Assembly: GCF_028751195.1 (NCBI RefSeq)
Contig: NZ_CP066784.1
Span: 1,488,001 to 1,552,000, forward strand
Length of the DNA stretch: 64,000 nt
Reading direction: 5' to 3'
DNA from: Alicyclobacillus sp. ALC3
Lineage (GTDB): Bacteria > Bacillota > Bacilli > Alicyclobacillales > Alicyclobacillaceae
Part shown: positions 36,333 through 44,565 of the stretch, piece by piece
Numbering within the stretch: the stretch's first letter is position 1
Layout: each line of letters starts with the position of its first letter
Notes under the pieces: generated by a model
Told to the model about the DNA's origin: nothing
The model's database searches: none
Seen by the model: only the letters and a program-made list of their open reading frames with translations
Translations under genes and position numbers: made by a program

Positions 36333-37083
36333 AGCGCTGTTTCATGAGCGCGTGCTTCATTCGGTAGCTCTCTCCTTCGAATAGCAATAGGTGCCCATGG
36401 TGTGCCAGGCGGTCAATCATTGCAGCTGCCATCTGGTCGTCCGTGAACACGGAACCCCACTTCGAGAACTCCAGGTTCGTTGTAATAATCATGCTGCGGC
36501 TCTCGTAACTGTCAGCCACCACGCGGAACAGCAACTGCGATCCTTCCTTGTCCACAGGGACATAGCCCCACTCATCCAAAATGAGTAGCTGCGTTCGTCC
36601 AATCTCCTTAAGAAGCCGTTCCAGCGTACCGACGCGTTTCGCTTCACTCAGCCGCATGACAAGCTCTGCCACAGTGGTGAATTTCACGCTCATCCCCAGT
36701 TCACAAGCTCTCACGCCAATGCCCGTGGCAAGGTGAGTTTTGCCAGTCCCGACCGGTCCGTACAGCACCAGATTTCGTTTGGCTGGCACGAATGAGCAGG
36801 TCTCCATGTCGTTCCACTCGAGTGAGGAGGGAAGCTTGAGTCCATGCCGGTCATACCCATCCAACGTCTTGAAAATAGGGAATCCCGCACGTGAGGTCAG
36901 CCGGCTTCTGCGGCTTCGCTCTCGATTCTCTACTTCTTCAGCCAGCACACGGTGGAAGAACTCTTCTTGCTTGGGTGTGGCTTCAGTTTCACACAACTTC
37001 ACGGCAGACTGGTTGAGCATTAGTCGCTTGCAGAATACTGAGATTTCCTCTCGCAGTGCTCCTCGTTCCTTCACAACGTTCAT
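36331..37083 (-). CDS. istB: IS21 transposition helper ATPase IstB
   Basis: This 250-residue AAA+ protein has Walker A GPVGTGKTHLATG and Walker B LLILDEWGYVP, followed by sensor TTNLEF and the arginine-finger region. It assembles on target DNA and activates the IstA transposase. Its ATG overlaps the istA stop by four bases. It appears intact. Confidence 0.95.
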   Translation of the reverse strand: MNVVKERGALREEISVFCKRLMLNQSAVKLCETEATPKQEEFFHRVLAEEVENRERSRRSRLTSRAGFPIFKTLDGYDRHGLKLPSSLEWNDMETCSFVPAKRNLVLYGPVGTGKTHLATGIGVRACELGMSVKFTTVAELVMRLSEAKRVGTLERLLKEIGRTQLLILDEWGYVPVDKEGSQLLFRVVADSYESRSMIITTNLEFSKWGSVFTDDQMAAAMIDRLAHHGHLLLFEGESYRMKHALMKQR

Positions 37084-38540
37084 TGGACTTCACCTCCCTC
37101 TGGAAGGAACGCTTCATCGTATATATCAAGATTTAGACCTGGCACCCCATCCGGGTCTATCGCGAATGTAGTCAAGCGTGCCGCCAGTACGGCTGCATTC
37201 GAGTGGCACAGCCGTCCTAATTTCGTGGCTTCGGTCATGGCCTGAACAGCCGCATCAAAGCCGTATTGTCCGGACAGACCCAGCATCATTTTCAGAGCAG
37301 TTTTCAATCCAGCGCGGTCAAAGCTGTCCATCTCTGTTCTCAACTCGTCGGGGACGTGATTGCGCAAACCGCTGTTGCGCCATGCTCCTGGATTCCTCAG
37401 CATGCGGCTGAGCGTGGTGCTGTGGTCTACCGTGTCTGTACGACCTTTCCCAAAGCCCCTCTCGTGCTGCGTGATGGGGCTTCCGTCAGCTGCCAATGGT
37501 GCGACGGTGTGAGCGCCAATGCGAATCACCAATTCCTGTACGGCGTACTCTGGGGCCGAGGAATAGTGATGACATCCATCCAGAACAAACTTTCCGTATC
37601 CATCGGTTTTCACTCGCTCGTAACGGTACGGATTGAATGGGGTTCTGGGCAGGTGCATCAGCGACTGCCGGTCCTGCTCAAAGAGTTCTCGGATGTTTTC
37701 ACCGAGCTTGTAGTGCTCCCGATCCCAGTCTCTCTCGCACATCGACAACAGGCTGCGGTTGTAGTCCTGCACGTCTAGGAAGGAAGGTAGCGGAACGAAA
37801 AAGTTCCGTCGGATGTAACCGACTTTATTTTCAACGTTCCCCTTTTCATACCCAGCATATGGATTACAAAAAGTGACCTCGAACCCACAGTGCGCTTTGA
37901 AACGAAGGAAGAGTTCCGTCATCCGAATCTGCTCACCAATACGCCGCCCCACGCCAGTTGCGTTGTCGAACACGAGTCGCGTGGGAATGCCGCCAATGTG
38001 CTGAAAGACATCTTGGAGTCCGTGGACCACGCATTCCGCTGTCTCACCGCCGAAGAGCTGGGCGTAAGCAGCGTTGCTGTGTGGAAAGCTCACGCAGAGG
38101 TACTTGTACGCCCGGACCTGTCCTGCAATGTAGAAGTCCGCTTCACCGAAATCCACCTGACATTCACCAGGGGGCCAGACCAGTTCCAACGTTCCCTCGT
38201 TGTTCTGGTGTCCCCGCACAGCCTTCACATACCTCTGCACCGTTTCGTACGAGCATGTGTACTCGTCCTGGAACTGTTCCTTCAACCGCTGGTGGATGCG
38301 CTTGGCCGTGTGGCGTTGCTTGTACCGGTTGCGCTTGTCCTCCTCCAACCACGACAGAATGGTTTCCTTGTACGGATCAAGTTTAGATGGGACAATCCTG
38401 ACCTCTCTGTGGTTCGGTGAAAAATCCTCTTGTTGCATGTACTTGCGAACGGTCTTTCGATCAATACGCAAACGATTGGAGATTTCCACCGGACCCAACC
38501 CCTTCGCCTGCATTTCCTTCACCAATTCAATCTGTCCCAT
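37080..38540 (-). CDS. istA: IS21 transposase IstA
   Basis: The N-terminal helix-turn-helix (GPVEISNRLRIDRKTVRKYM) is followed by a DDE integrase core: D in ECQVDFGEADFY, D in RLVFDNATGVG, E in YEKGNVENKV. The start is ATG 38540 (or 38546) behind GAGAGGGTG; the longer frame to 38675 begins in the terminal region. With 486 residues it looks full-length and functional. Confidence 0.95.
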   Translation of the reverse strand: MGQIELVKEMQAKGLGPVEISNRLRIDRKTVRKYMQQEDFSPNHREVRIVPSKLDPYKETILSWLEEDKRNRYKQRHTAKRIHQRLKEQFQDEYTCSYETVQRYVKAVRGHQNNEGTLELVWPPGECQVDFGEADFYIAGQVRAYKYLCVSFPHSNAAYAQLFGGETAECVVHGLQDVFQHIGGIPTRLVFDNATGVGRRIGEQIRMTELFLRFKAHCGFEVTFCNPYAGYEKGNVENKVGYIRRNFFVPLPSFLDVQDYNRSLLSMCERDWDREHYKLGENIRELFEQDRQSLMHLPRTPFNPYRYERVKTDGYGKFVLDGCHHYSSAPEYAVQELVIRIGAHTVAPLAADGSPITQHERGFGKGRTDTVDHSTTLSRMLRNPGAWRNSGLRNHVPDELRTEMDSFDRAGLKTALKMMLGLSGQYGFDAAVQAMTEATKLGRLCHSNAAVLAARLTTFAIDPDGVPGLNLDIYDEAFLPEGGEVQ

Positions 38541-38704
38541 CTTCATCACCCTCTCCAGCACCCCTCTACGCATTCCCGTAAGAATGAACGTAGAGAAGCT
38601 AGATTTTCCCGTCAATCTCCCTATGACATTCATGGGGAATTTCACATGACATTTCTGGGGAAGGCACGATGACAACTTGGTACATTTTCAGCTTACATTA
38701 CACA

Positions 38705-38713
38705 CCTTAGGGC
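38705..38713. repeat. IS21 target-site duplication, right copy
   Basis: CCTTAGGGC, identical to 36253-36261. Confidence 0.9.
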
Positions 38714-39196
38714 GGCTAAGTGTATATGATATGTATACGCTGATCTGTTGACGAATAATGGACAAACATAAACTGCATCACTTTTTCCGTACCTGACTAA
38801 ACGATTCCTCCAACGGTAAAGAATATTATGCTGGAAATCAGCATGATGCTTCTCCTTCTTTCGGAGCTCAAAAAAGAGTACTCGTGGAGAAACTCAAGCT
38901 GTGGACTGAGGTTTTTTCGATCCTTAATGATTTTTGAAGTGCTTATATCTGGATATGCTGATGGTTTTTTAAACTGCATGTAAAAAGGCTTAAAAGACTT
39001 CACATGGCTGTACAAACGCGCATCAGCACCTAACCAGCGTTCTTTGCTTCTGGTAAAATGCTCTATGCTGAACCTATACATAGGGAAACTTAAAACCGCT
39101 AGGAACGACTCTAAGGCAAAGCCTACAGTATCCTCGCTAAAATCGGCTTCTATTCTCTTACTTGCCACGTCTTTACCTCCTTCCCGAGGAACCAAG

Positions 39197-41185
39197 CTAG
39201 TGCCTATCGGAGTTTCTAGTCCAATTATTAATTAATGAAAGTACCTGATCCGTAATCGTTGTGCCTTCGTAAGTTGTAAATAATTGCTCCGGAAAGTGTT
39301 CATTATAAATGTTCAATTTCTTGATCCACCTCTCGTCGTAGCTTGAACTGCCCAGCATTCCTAGATGCTCCAGATAAACTTCTTCTCCGCTAAGAGAAAT
39401 CGTAAAGTCTGGTTCAATCCACTTGTTGGAAGCGTAAACCAGTTTTTTTTCATACTCGTACGAAATACGATTGCTAAACAGTAAGTTGGCAATAATGACC
39501 TCAGACTTCGAGCGTACCAAGTCCCCTTTATGGGTTGAGTGGATTCTGCCAGCCTTGTGCTTATCAACGCCTAAATATAGTCCAATTTCTTGATGCAATT
39601 CCGTTGACGTTGTCGTGTTGTCAAGTAAGTACGTGAAATAATCAAGCAAACCATGTTTATAATGTTTCTTTTCATTTATATCCTCAGCTAGCTTTTCGAG
39701 GGTGGATTCAGGAATTTGTTCATAGTGGTTCTCAATGACCAAGCATTTGTCAAAACCCTTTGACAGACGCGCTTCACCATTTGCCACTGCTGCATAGGTT
39801 AATGAACTTAAGTCACCAGGCTCCATTCCACTCTTTTTAAGAGTTGTTATTGTTCCTTTGTTTTTTGTCAGTCCATATAACTGCTGCAAGGAATTCGATT
39901 GTATTTTAGAAAAAACATCAAGATTGGTGAAGGCTTTGCCACGGATAGAGAGTATCCCTTGATCGAGGTAGTAAGGGAAACACCGCTGTACATCCTCATT
40001 TTCAAAGTATTGTAACGTCCGGAGTCCTAAAATCCCTCCGGTGATCTTTGAGTGTACATCTTTAAGTTCGTCAACAGTCGGAAATGAGTTGTCAATGAAA
40101 TGAGTCTTTTTCACTTGGATGTTCTTATTTGTATACAACACATACGCGTTGGAAGCTTCTCCGTCCCTTGAGGCTCGTCCGACTTCTTGATAGTACTGCT
40201 CAACAGACTCTGGGATCATGAAGTGAATCACCACTCGGATATCGGGGATATCAATACCCATTCCGAAAGCGTTGGTAGCAAACACGACGTCCAAGTCACC
40301 ATTCTTGAAGGCTTGGATGATTTCTTGCCTTTCAAGTGAGGACATATCTCCGTGAAAGTTACTCGCCTTAAACCCTTTCTCTAAGGCTTTGTCACGGAGG
40401 TCTTCTGTTCCCCGCTTATTACGTTTTCTGTATAAGTAAACAAGTACTTTTTCACCTTTGTGTATCTCAAGTAGTTGCCACAGCTTATCCTCTTTTTCTT
40501 CCTCGGTTACAAACTGTTGTACCTTCAGTTCAATCTCAGAACGAATCAACAAGTCATCCTTTAAAATGCTGGCCTTCGGAATGTTAAAGGCCTCACAAAT
40601 GTCTCCAACCTCATGGGGATTTAATGTTGCAGTGAGCCCAAGGAACCTAGGCCATTCAACTGAAAAAACCCTGGTGAGGAATTCTGGAATTCGTTTATAG
40701 AATGGCCTGAAACTAAACCCCCATTGACTAACGCAATGAATTTCATCAATCACGATCAATTTCACATCGTCTTTACGCTCACGCAGGCAGAACTCAAAGA
40801 ATCCGTCTGTAGCCATTCTTTCAGGACTTACAAAGATAAAATTTGGGTTAAGCTCACGTCTGTGCAGCTTCCGGAGAATTTCCGCTTGTTTCAAACCGTC
40901 TAGACCAGCATGTATTGTTAGCACTGAATACCCCTGTTTCTCAATTTTAGAGGCTTGCTCATCAATCAAGGCCGTTAGAGGGGATACCACAACTGTGACT
41001 CCGTCTAACTGAAGTCCTGCAAGCCAATAAATAAGGGATTTTCCTCCCCCTGTTGGCATAATGCAGAGTGTTCGGTGTCCCCGTAGTATCGTGTGTACCG
41101 CTAATTTCTGAAACTCTTTTAGAGAGAATTGTTCTGACAATGCGGGAAAATATCTTTTAAAGGAGTCATTCAAGTTAATAACCAT
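39197..41185 (-). CDS. RecQ-like helicase with C-terminal nuclease-like domain
   Basis: An SF2 helicase of the RecQ branch: Walker A MPTGGGKS, motif Ia VVVSPLTALIDEQ, motif II IDEIHCVSQWG, motif III LTATL, motif VI QEVGRASRDGE. In place of the RQC and HRDC domains it has about 300 extra residues. These end in a restriction-endonuclease-like segment: RSKSEVIIANLLF at about residue 560, PDFTISL at about 592 and YLEHLGML at about 609, reading as a PD-(D/E)xK pattern. ATG 41185 is best spaced from AAGGGAAG. It overlaps the upstream 333-residue gene, indicating coupling, and is a central component of the seven-gene operon. Confidence 0.85.
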   Translation of the reverse strand: MVINLNDSFKRYFPALSEQFSLKEFQKLAVHTILRGHRTLCIMPTGGGKSLIYWLAGLQLDGVTVVVSPLTALIDEQASKIEKQGYSVLTIHAGLDGLKQAEILRKLHRRELNPNFIFVSPERMATDGFFEFCLRERKDDVKLIVIDEIHCVSQWGFSFRPFYKRIPEFLTRVFSVEWPRFLGLTATLNPHEVGDICEAFNIPKASILKDDLLIRSEIELKVQQFVTEEEKEDKLWQLLEIHKGEKVLVYLYRKRNKRGTEDLRDKALEKGFKASNFHGDMSSLERQEIIQAFKNGDLDVVFATNAFGMGIDIPDIRVVIHFMIPESVEQYYQEVGRASRDGEASNAYVLYTNKNIQVKKTHFIDNSFPTVDELKDVHSKITGGILGLRTLQYFENEDVQRCFPYYLDQGILSIRGKAFTNLDVFSKIQSNSLQQLYGLTKNKGTITTLKKSGMEPGDLSSLTYAAVANGEARLSKGFDKCLVIENHYEQIPESTLEKLAEDINEKKHYKHGLLDYFTYLLDNTTTSTELHQEIGLYLGVDKHKAGRIHSTHKGDLVRSKSEVIIANLLFSNRISYEYEKKLVYASNKWIEPDFTISLSGEEVYLEHLGMLGSSSYDERWIKKLNIYNEHFPEQLFTTYEGTTITDQVLSLINNWTRNSDRH

Positions 41186-42176
41186 GACCATCTTCCCTTA
41201 TGTTTGATTTCAAAATAGCAGTTTCTTCACTATGGCAACGAGCCACGAAACTTAGAAAACTATCCACCATCACGTACTTGTATTCCGGATTAATATAACA
41301 CCCTATCTTGTTGGCTTCGGTTTTCAGTAGCAGATAAATCTGAAAAGAATAGTAAACAAATAAATCGTAAGGATAGAAAAAGTTCTGTTGCGTAATAATG
41401 TTTTTTGTATCGATCATCAGGAATTCAGAATCTTGGGTGCAGCCAAACGTCTTCTTACCCGATAAATACCACAGCGCCCAGACAGCCTCACGGCTACGGT
41501 TCGGAAAGGCCTGAGGGAACAACTTATAAAGGAAATGACTCTTGATTCCCCCACCTATAACGCCGTACACAATGAATTCATCCTCTAAAAGCTCGGACAC
41601 TGCCAATTCATCTAAACCGGAGACTGAATCATATGTATCTGGGTCGTAAACATCATCCATATACCTACGTGCAAATTCGTTTAGATTCGTGATTACATCT
41701 AGCAATTCATTCGCATCGGCTCGTGAGAATTCAGCCCGATACTTATCGAGTTCCTTAACGGTCTTTGCATGTAGGGTGGAATGTATGATGGGACACCGGT
41801 CCCTGAGTACCTTGTTCTTAAAATATGATGGATCGTCAGAATGCTCCTCTAAAGACTCTTCATCCATAATGTCGAGGTAAGACTGCCTGTCTCTTTCAAA
41901 ATCCTTAATGCCCTCTGCAAGAATTGTCTTTAGTCTTTTTGCGACGTCCATCTGACTTCTTTTCTTTATTGCTACCGTGGCACCGAGATTTTGAGCAAGT
42001 TGGGCTGCTACTTCAGAACTTATTACATGCCCACTGTTAGTCTCCAAAAAGTTAGAAAAATAGCTATGAAAGTTAGACCTAATTTCAGCTGTCACCCACT
42101 CAATATGAGCTTGGTCGTAGCAACATTCTTCAATATCGTTTGGATAATACACAAACGTCACCCCTATGCGATACAA
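41175..42176 (-). CDS. Unknown protein coupled to the RecQ-like helicase
   Basis: The 333-residue soluble protein has no motif I can name. It has a helical, charged middle (KRSQMDVAKRLKTILAEGIK) and a hydrophobic-aromatic C-terminal part (NFFYPYDLFVYYSFQIYLLL). TTG 42176 or GTG 42161 begins it, and the stop lies inside the helicase gene start. The preceding broken gene also overlaps its start. Such tight overlaps suggest that it works stoichiometrically with the helicase-nuclease, perhaps as an adaptor or sensor. Confidence 0.6.
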   Translation of the reverse strand: MYRIGVTFVYYPNDIEECCYDQAHIEWVTAEIRSNFHSYFSNFLETNSGHVISSEVAAQLAQNLGATVAIKKRSQMDVAKRLKTILAEGIKDFERDRQSYLDIMDEESLEEHSDDPSYFKNKVLRDRCPIIHSTLHAKTVKELDKYRAEFSRADANELLDVITNLNEFARRYMDDVYDPDTYDSVSGLDELAVSELLEDEFIVYGVIGGGIKSHFLYKLFPQAFPNRSREAVWALWYLSGKKTFGCTQDSEFLMIDTKNIITQQNFFYPYDLFVYYSFQIYLLLKTEANKIGCYINPEYKYVMVDSFLSFVARCHSEETAILKSNIREDGHGY

Positions 42177-42275
42177 TATCAGTTCTCAACGTCCGGATCG
42201 CACCCTGAAGACCATTATATACCAACACAAATTCTCCATGCAGATTATAAAAAAAACGCTCCACCTTTTATGTTA

Positions 42276-43904
42276 GGGGCTGCTGAACCACTCTGTTATA
42301 CAGAAAATGCAGCGAATGACGAGAACAAGAACAGCGACCCCAGCAGTTGCAGGCAGAAGGCAAACAAAACCCGCAGCCACCGCTCCAGGTTCATCACCAG
42401 CATCTGCAGTGAAATTACCGTCAAGCTGGTATCTGCCAGCCGTGCTCGGATGCGGTCAAGCCCGTATCGGCGCTTGGCTTCTCCGAACTTGCCTTCGATT
42501 GCATTTCGCTCCGCCGAATCCTGGCGTTCCACTTGCTTATGCGCCGCTTCCTCCGCCTTCGCAGGTCGACCGAGTCGTGGTCCGCTCAGTCGTATTCCTC
42601 GGTCTCGGCAGTACTGCAGGTTTGCCCGATTTCGGTACAGTTTGTCTGCCAGCACTGCCTCCGGGTAGCACCCGTACCGCTCACGATAGGCCGCGACGGA
42701 CTCTTGTAGCAGTTGCCCTTCATTGAAGGTATCCCACTGCACGTGGTCGATGCGCGCGTAACCGTCAACCATGCTGACAGCGACCTTTGCACCGAACTCC
42801 ACGTTCGCCTTGGCTTTTCCTCTCACAATCGGGCGTACATGTGGTTGTGAGATGCTCACGATTCGGTCATCGATTCGGTGTGAGCGCGTGTCGTGCATCA
42901 TCTTCTGCTGTCGGAACAGTTCCTGTATGACCAACAGGTTCTTGTACTGCTGGCGGCTCAGATTGGTCAGTGGTGTTCGTGTAGCCAGGTGCTCGATCGA
43001 CTTTAGGTCCCTCATCACATACCGAAGTTGCTGTCCGATCGCTCTGCGAATCTTTTGCTTGCTCGTTCTGCGCTGCTTGGCGATGATCAGATATGCCCGC
43101 CTTGCCTTCTGCCGGTACGTTCTCGGCTTTCTTTCCCTACCGGCATGCGGGGCATGAAGCACGTCAATGAGCTGTTCCAGCTTCTCTCTTGCGCCGTTGA
43201 GCAGCGACAAGTCGGTCGGATAGGCGATGTCTGCCGGTGCACAAGTCGCATCCAGAAGCAGTTTCCCTTGCCGTGGCACATCCGGCTCGACCTTCGGTTG
43301 CTCGGTCTGTGTACTGGTATCTTGACCGCCGTCGTCCGAGTGCGAGTGGTCGTCATCGTCTGATTCTTCATCTGCCTTTGCCGCCATGATGATCCACTCG
43401 TTCACCTGGTTGAGTACATCCGCGCCGAGGCGCTTGCGAAAGTGCGTCATGAGTGAGGCGTCGAACGGAGGGGACTGCTGGAACCCAGGGAGGCCGATGA
43501 AGTACTGCAGATACGGGTTCTCAGTGATGTTCTCGACGGTGTCTCGGTCACTCGAACCCAAGCGTTCCTGGATGATGAGCGAACCGAGAGCAACTCTGAC
43601 GGAGACTGCTATCTGTCCGCCTTTCGACTTCGGCTTGAAGAGCTGCGCATAATGCTTCTCGACTAGGTCCCACGGAATGAGCTGAGCGAGCTTTACCCAA
43701 CGGTTTTCCTCATTCAGCTTCCTGGTAAACGGCAGGAAGAACTCGTGTGGCAAGAGCAACTGATTCTCGCGTTTTTGGTACATGTGGGCACCCTCCAAGT
43801 GCAAGGTTTTTGCGGTCCGATCATCGAAATCCTTGCATATAACTTCGACATTCACACCCGAAAAACCTTGCTACGGCGCCGATTTTCGGTCATTCAGCAG
43901 CCCC
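42276..43904 (-). mobile_element. IS5-family insertion sequence
   Basis: The ends are GGGGCTGCTGAA at the left and TTCAGCAGCCCC at the right, a perfect 12-bp inverted repeat. TA occurs on both flanks and may be the target duplication. The 1.6-kb element contains one transposase gene and splits a small gene of the GHKL-RecQ operon. Confidence 0.9.
42296..43783 (-). CDS. IS5-family DDE transposase
   Basis: From ATG 43783 behind GGAGGG the 495-residue protein begins with the DUF772 domain (PFDASLMTHFRKRLG) and has DDE_Tnp_1 motifs: the first aspartate in LLLDATCAPADIAYPTD, the second in AVLADKLYRNRAN, and the glutamate in RNAIEGKFGEAKRRYG. The linker after residue 150 is rich in Asp, Ser and His. 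It appears complete. The C-terminal hydrophobic tail runs to the element end. Confidence 0.92.
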   Translation of the reverse strand: MYQKRENQLLLPHEFFLPFTRKLNEENRWVKLAQLIPWDLVEKHYAQLFKPKSKGGQIAVSVRVALGSLIIQERLGSSDRDTVENITENPYLQYFIGLPGFQQSPPFDASLMTHFRKRLGADVLNQVNEWIIMAAKADEESDDDDHSHSDDGGQDTSTQTEQPKVEPDVPRQGKLLLDATCAPADIAYPTDLSLLNGAREKLEQLIDVLHAPHAGRERKPRTYRQKARRAYLIIAKQRRTSKQKIRRAIGQQLRYVMRDLKSIEHLATRTPLTNLSRQQYKNLLVIQELFRQQKMMHDTRSHRIDDRIVSISQPHVRPIVRGKAKANVEFGAKVAVSMVDGYARIDHVQWDTFNEGQLLQESVAAYRERYGCYPEAVLADKLYRNRANLQYCRDRGIRLSGPRLGRPAKAEEAAHKQVERQDSAERNAIEGKFGEAKRRYGLDRIRARLADTSLTVISLQMLVMNLERWLRVLFAFCLQLLGSLFLFSSFAAFSV

Positions 43905-44159
43905 TAGTTAGTGCCAGACGAGTCAGAACTCTGTCAGTACTTTCATTCACAGCTGGAACAAAGAAACTTAATAAATTCCCTTCGCCTCCCACCAACAAAT
44001 CAGGTCCCAGGAGTAGATTGGGTAGATCAGGGTTTACAGCACAAAAATACCCTCGTGGTGCCAATAATACCATTTTACGAATGATGTCTCGCTTCACAAT
44101 ATTCCCCCAGTGCATTCCCATGTACACTGAACACATTTAAACGATTTGGACTACAACCC

Positions 44160-44522
44160 CTATGATACGCTCCACTCCGCATAAACTAGCTTAACTTCGT
44201 TAATCCAACATTTAAGTATGTCACTCCTCTCCCGCTTGAGTGATTGTGCTAGCCGAAAGAATCCCTGCCCGGTTGCATATCCACTCGTTTGTGGACCACG
44301 ATAACACTCAACATACCTCTTCCATGGGCATCTTCAGACACTGATATTTCGCCTAACATCTCGTGAAGTGCGTGTGAATCACATTCTAACGAAATAGTCC
44401 TGAGTTCCTGAACAAGTTCAGAATACGGGATCGTGCTTCTTCATTTAGCCCTTTTAATCAAGATAGTCCTGATTTCTTCCGCGGCCCGTACCCACTTATA
44501 GTCCTTTATTCCGTATCGCATA
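44160..44522 (-). pseudogene. Second gene of the GHKL-RecQ operon, broken
   Basis: From ATG 44522 the frame reads YKWVRAAEEIRTILIKRAK, then TGA, then continues as STIPYSELVQELRTISLEC, LHEMLGEISVSEDAHG and MLSVIVVHKRVDMQPG. After PGRDS the frame must shift to read FFRLAQSLKRERSDILKCW through to 44160. The pattern (Y-S-E-L, L-x-E-I-S, V-V-H-K, F-F-x-L-A) is one I recall from small proteins encoded beside restriction-type systems, but I have no name for it. One stop and one frameshift make it a pseudogene. Confidence 0.65.
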
Positions 44523-44565
44523 TTGTCCCTCACAACTCCGAAGGATAGCCGCTCTCCTTGTTAAA

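Larger units (their letters stand above)
36262..38704 (-). mobile_element. IS21-family insertion sequence 1
   Basis: The 2443-bp element carries istA and istB. Its ends are TGTGTTTTGTCAAGCC at the left and the imperfect complement GCTTACATTACACA at the right, both followed inward by TTGTCATCG on the inward-reading strand. A 9-bp CCTTAGGGC flanks it on both sides. Intact flanks and duplication imply a single, fairly recent transposition. It disrupts a gene of the GHKL-RecQ operon. Confidence 0.92.
35786..39168 (-). pseudogene. Unknown ~330-aa operon protein split by IS21
   Basis: The 5' part starts at GTG 39168 behind GGAAGGAGG and reads into YSHVKSFKPFYMQF and NLSPQLEFLHEYS. After a slip in a run of six T residues near 38870 it continues as FELRKKEKHHADFQHN, YRWRNRLVRYGKSDAVYVC and PLFVNRSAYTYHIHLAALR up to 38714. 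If IS21 (36262-38704) and one 9-bp target copy are removed, the same frame runs straight on as RWLMPWRTRPWDTRDITIH to the stop at 35786. The rebuilt protein has about 330 residues, an acidic C-terminal third and no recognised domain. Confidence 0.8.
42130..44097 (-). pseudogene. Small operon gene split by an IS5-family element
   Basis: The 5' part starts at GTG 44097 behind GGGGGAA and reads KRDIIRKMVLLAPRGYFCAV, NPDLPNLLLGPDLLVGG and VLTRLALT, then is cut at 43905 by the IS. Beyond the element at 42275 the other strand half gives ERFFYNLHGEFVLVYNGLQG and ends at 42130, overlapping the next gene. A one-base shift separates the two halves, close to the insertion. The rebuilt protein would have about 115-120 residues. 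Family unknown. Confidence 0.65.
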
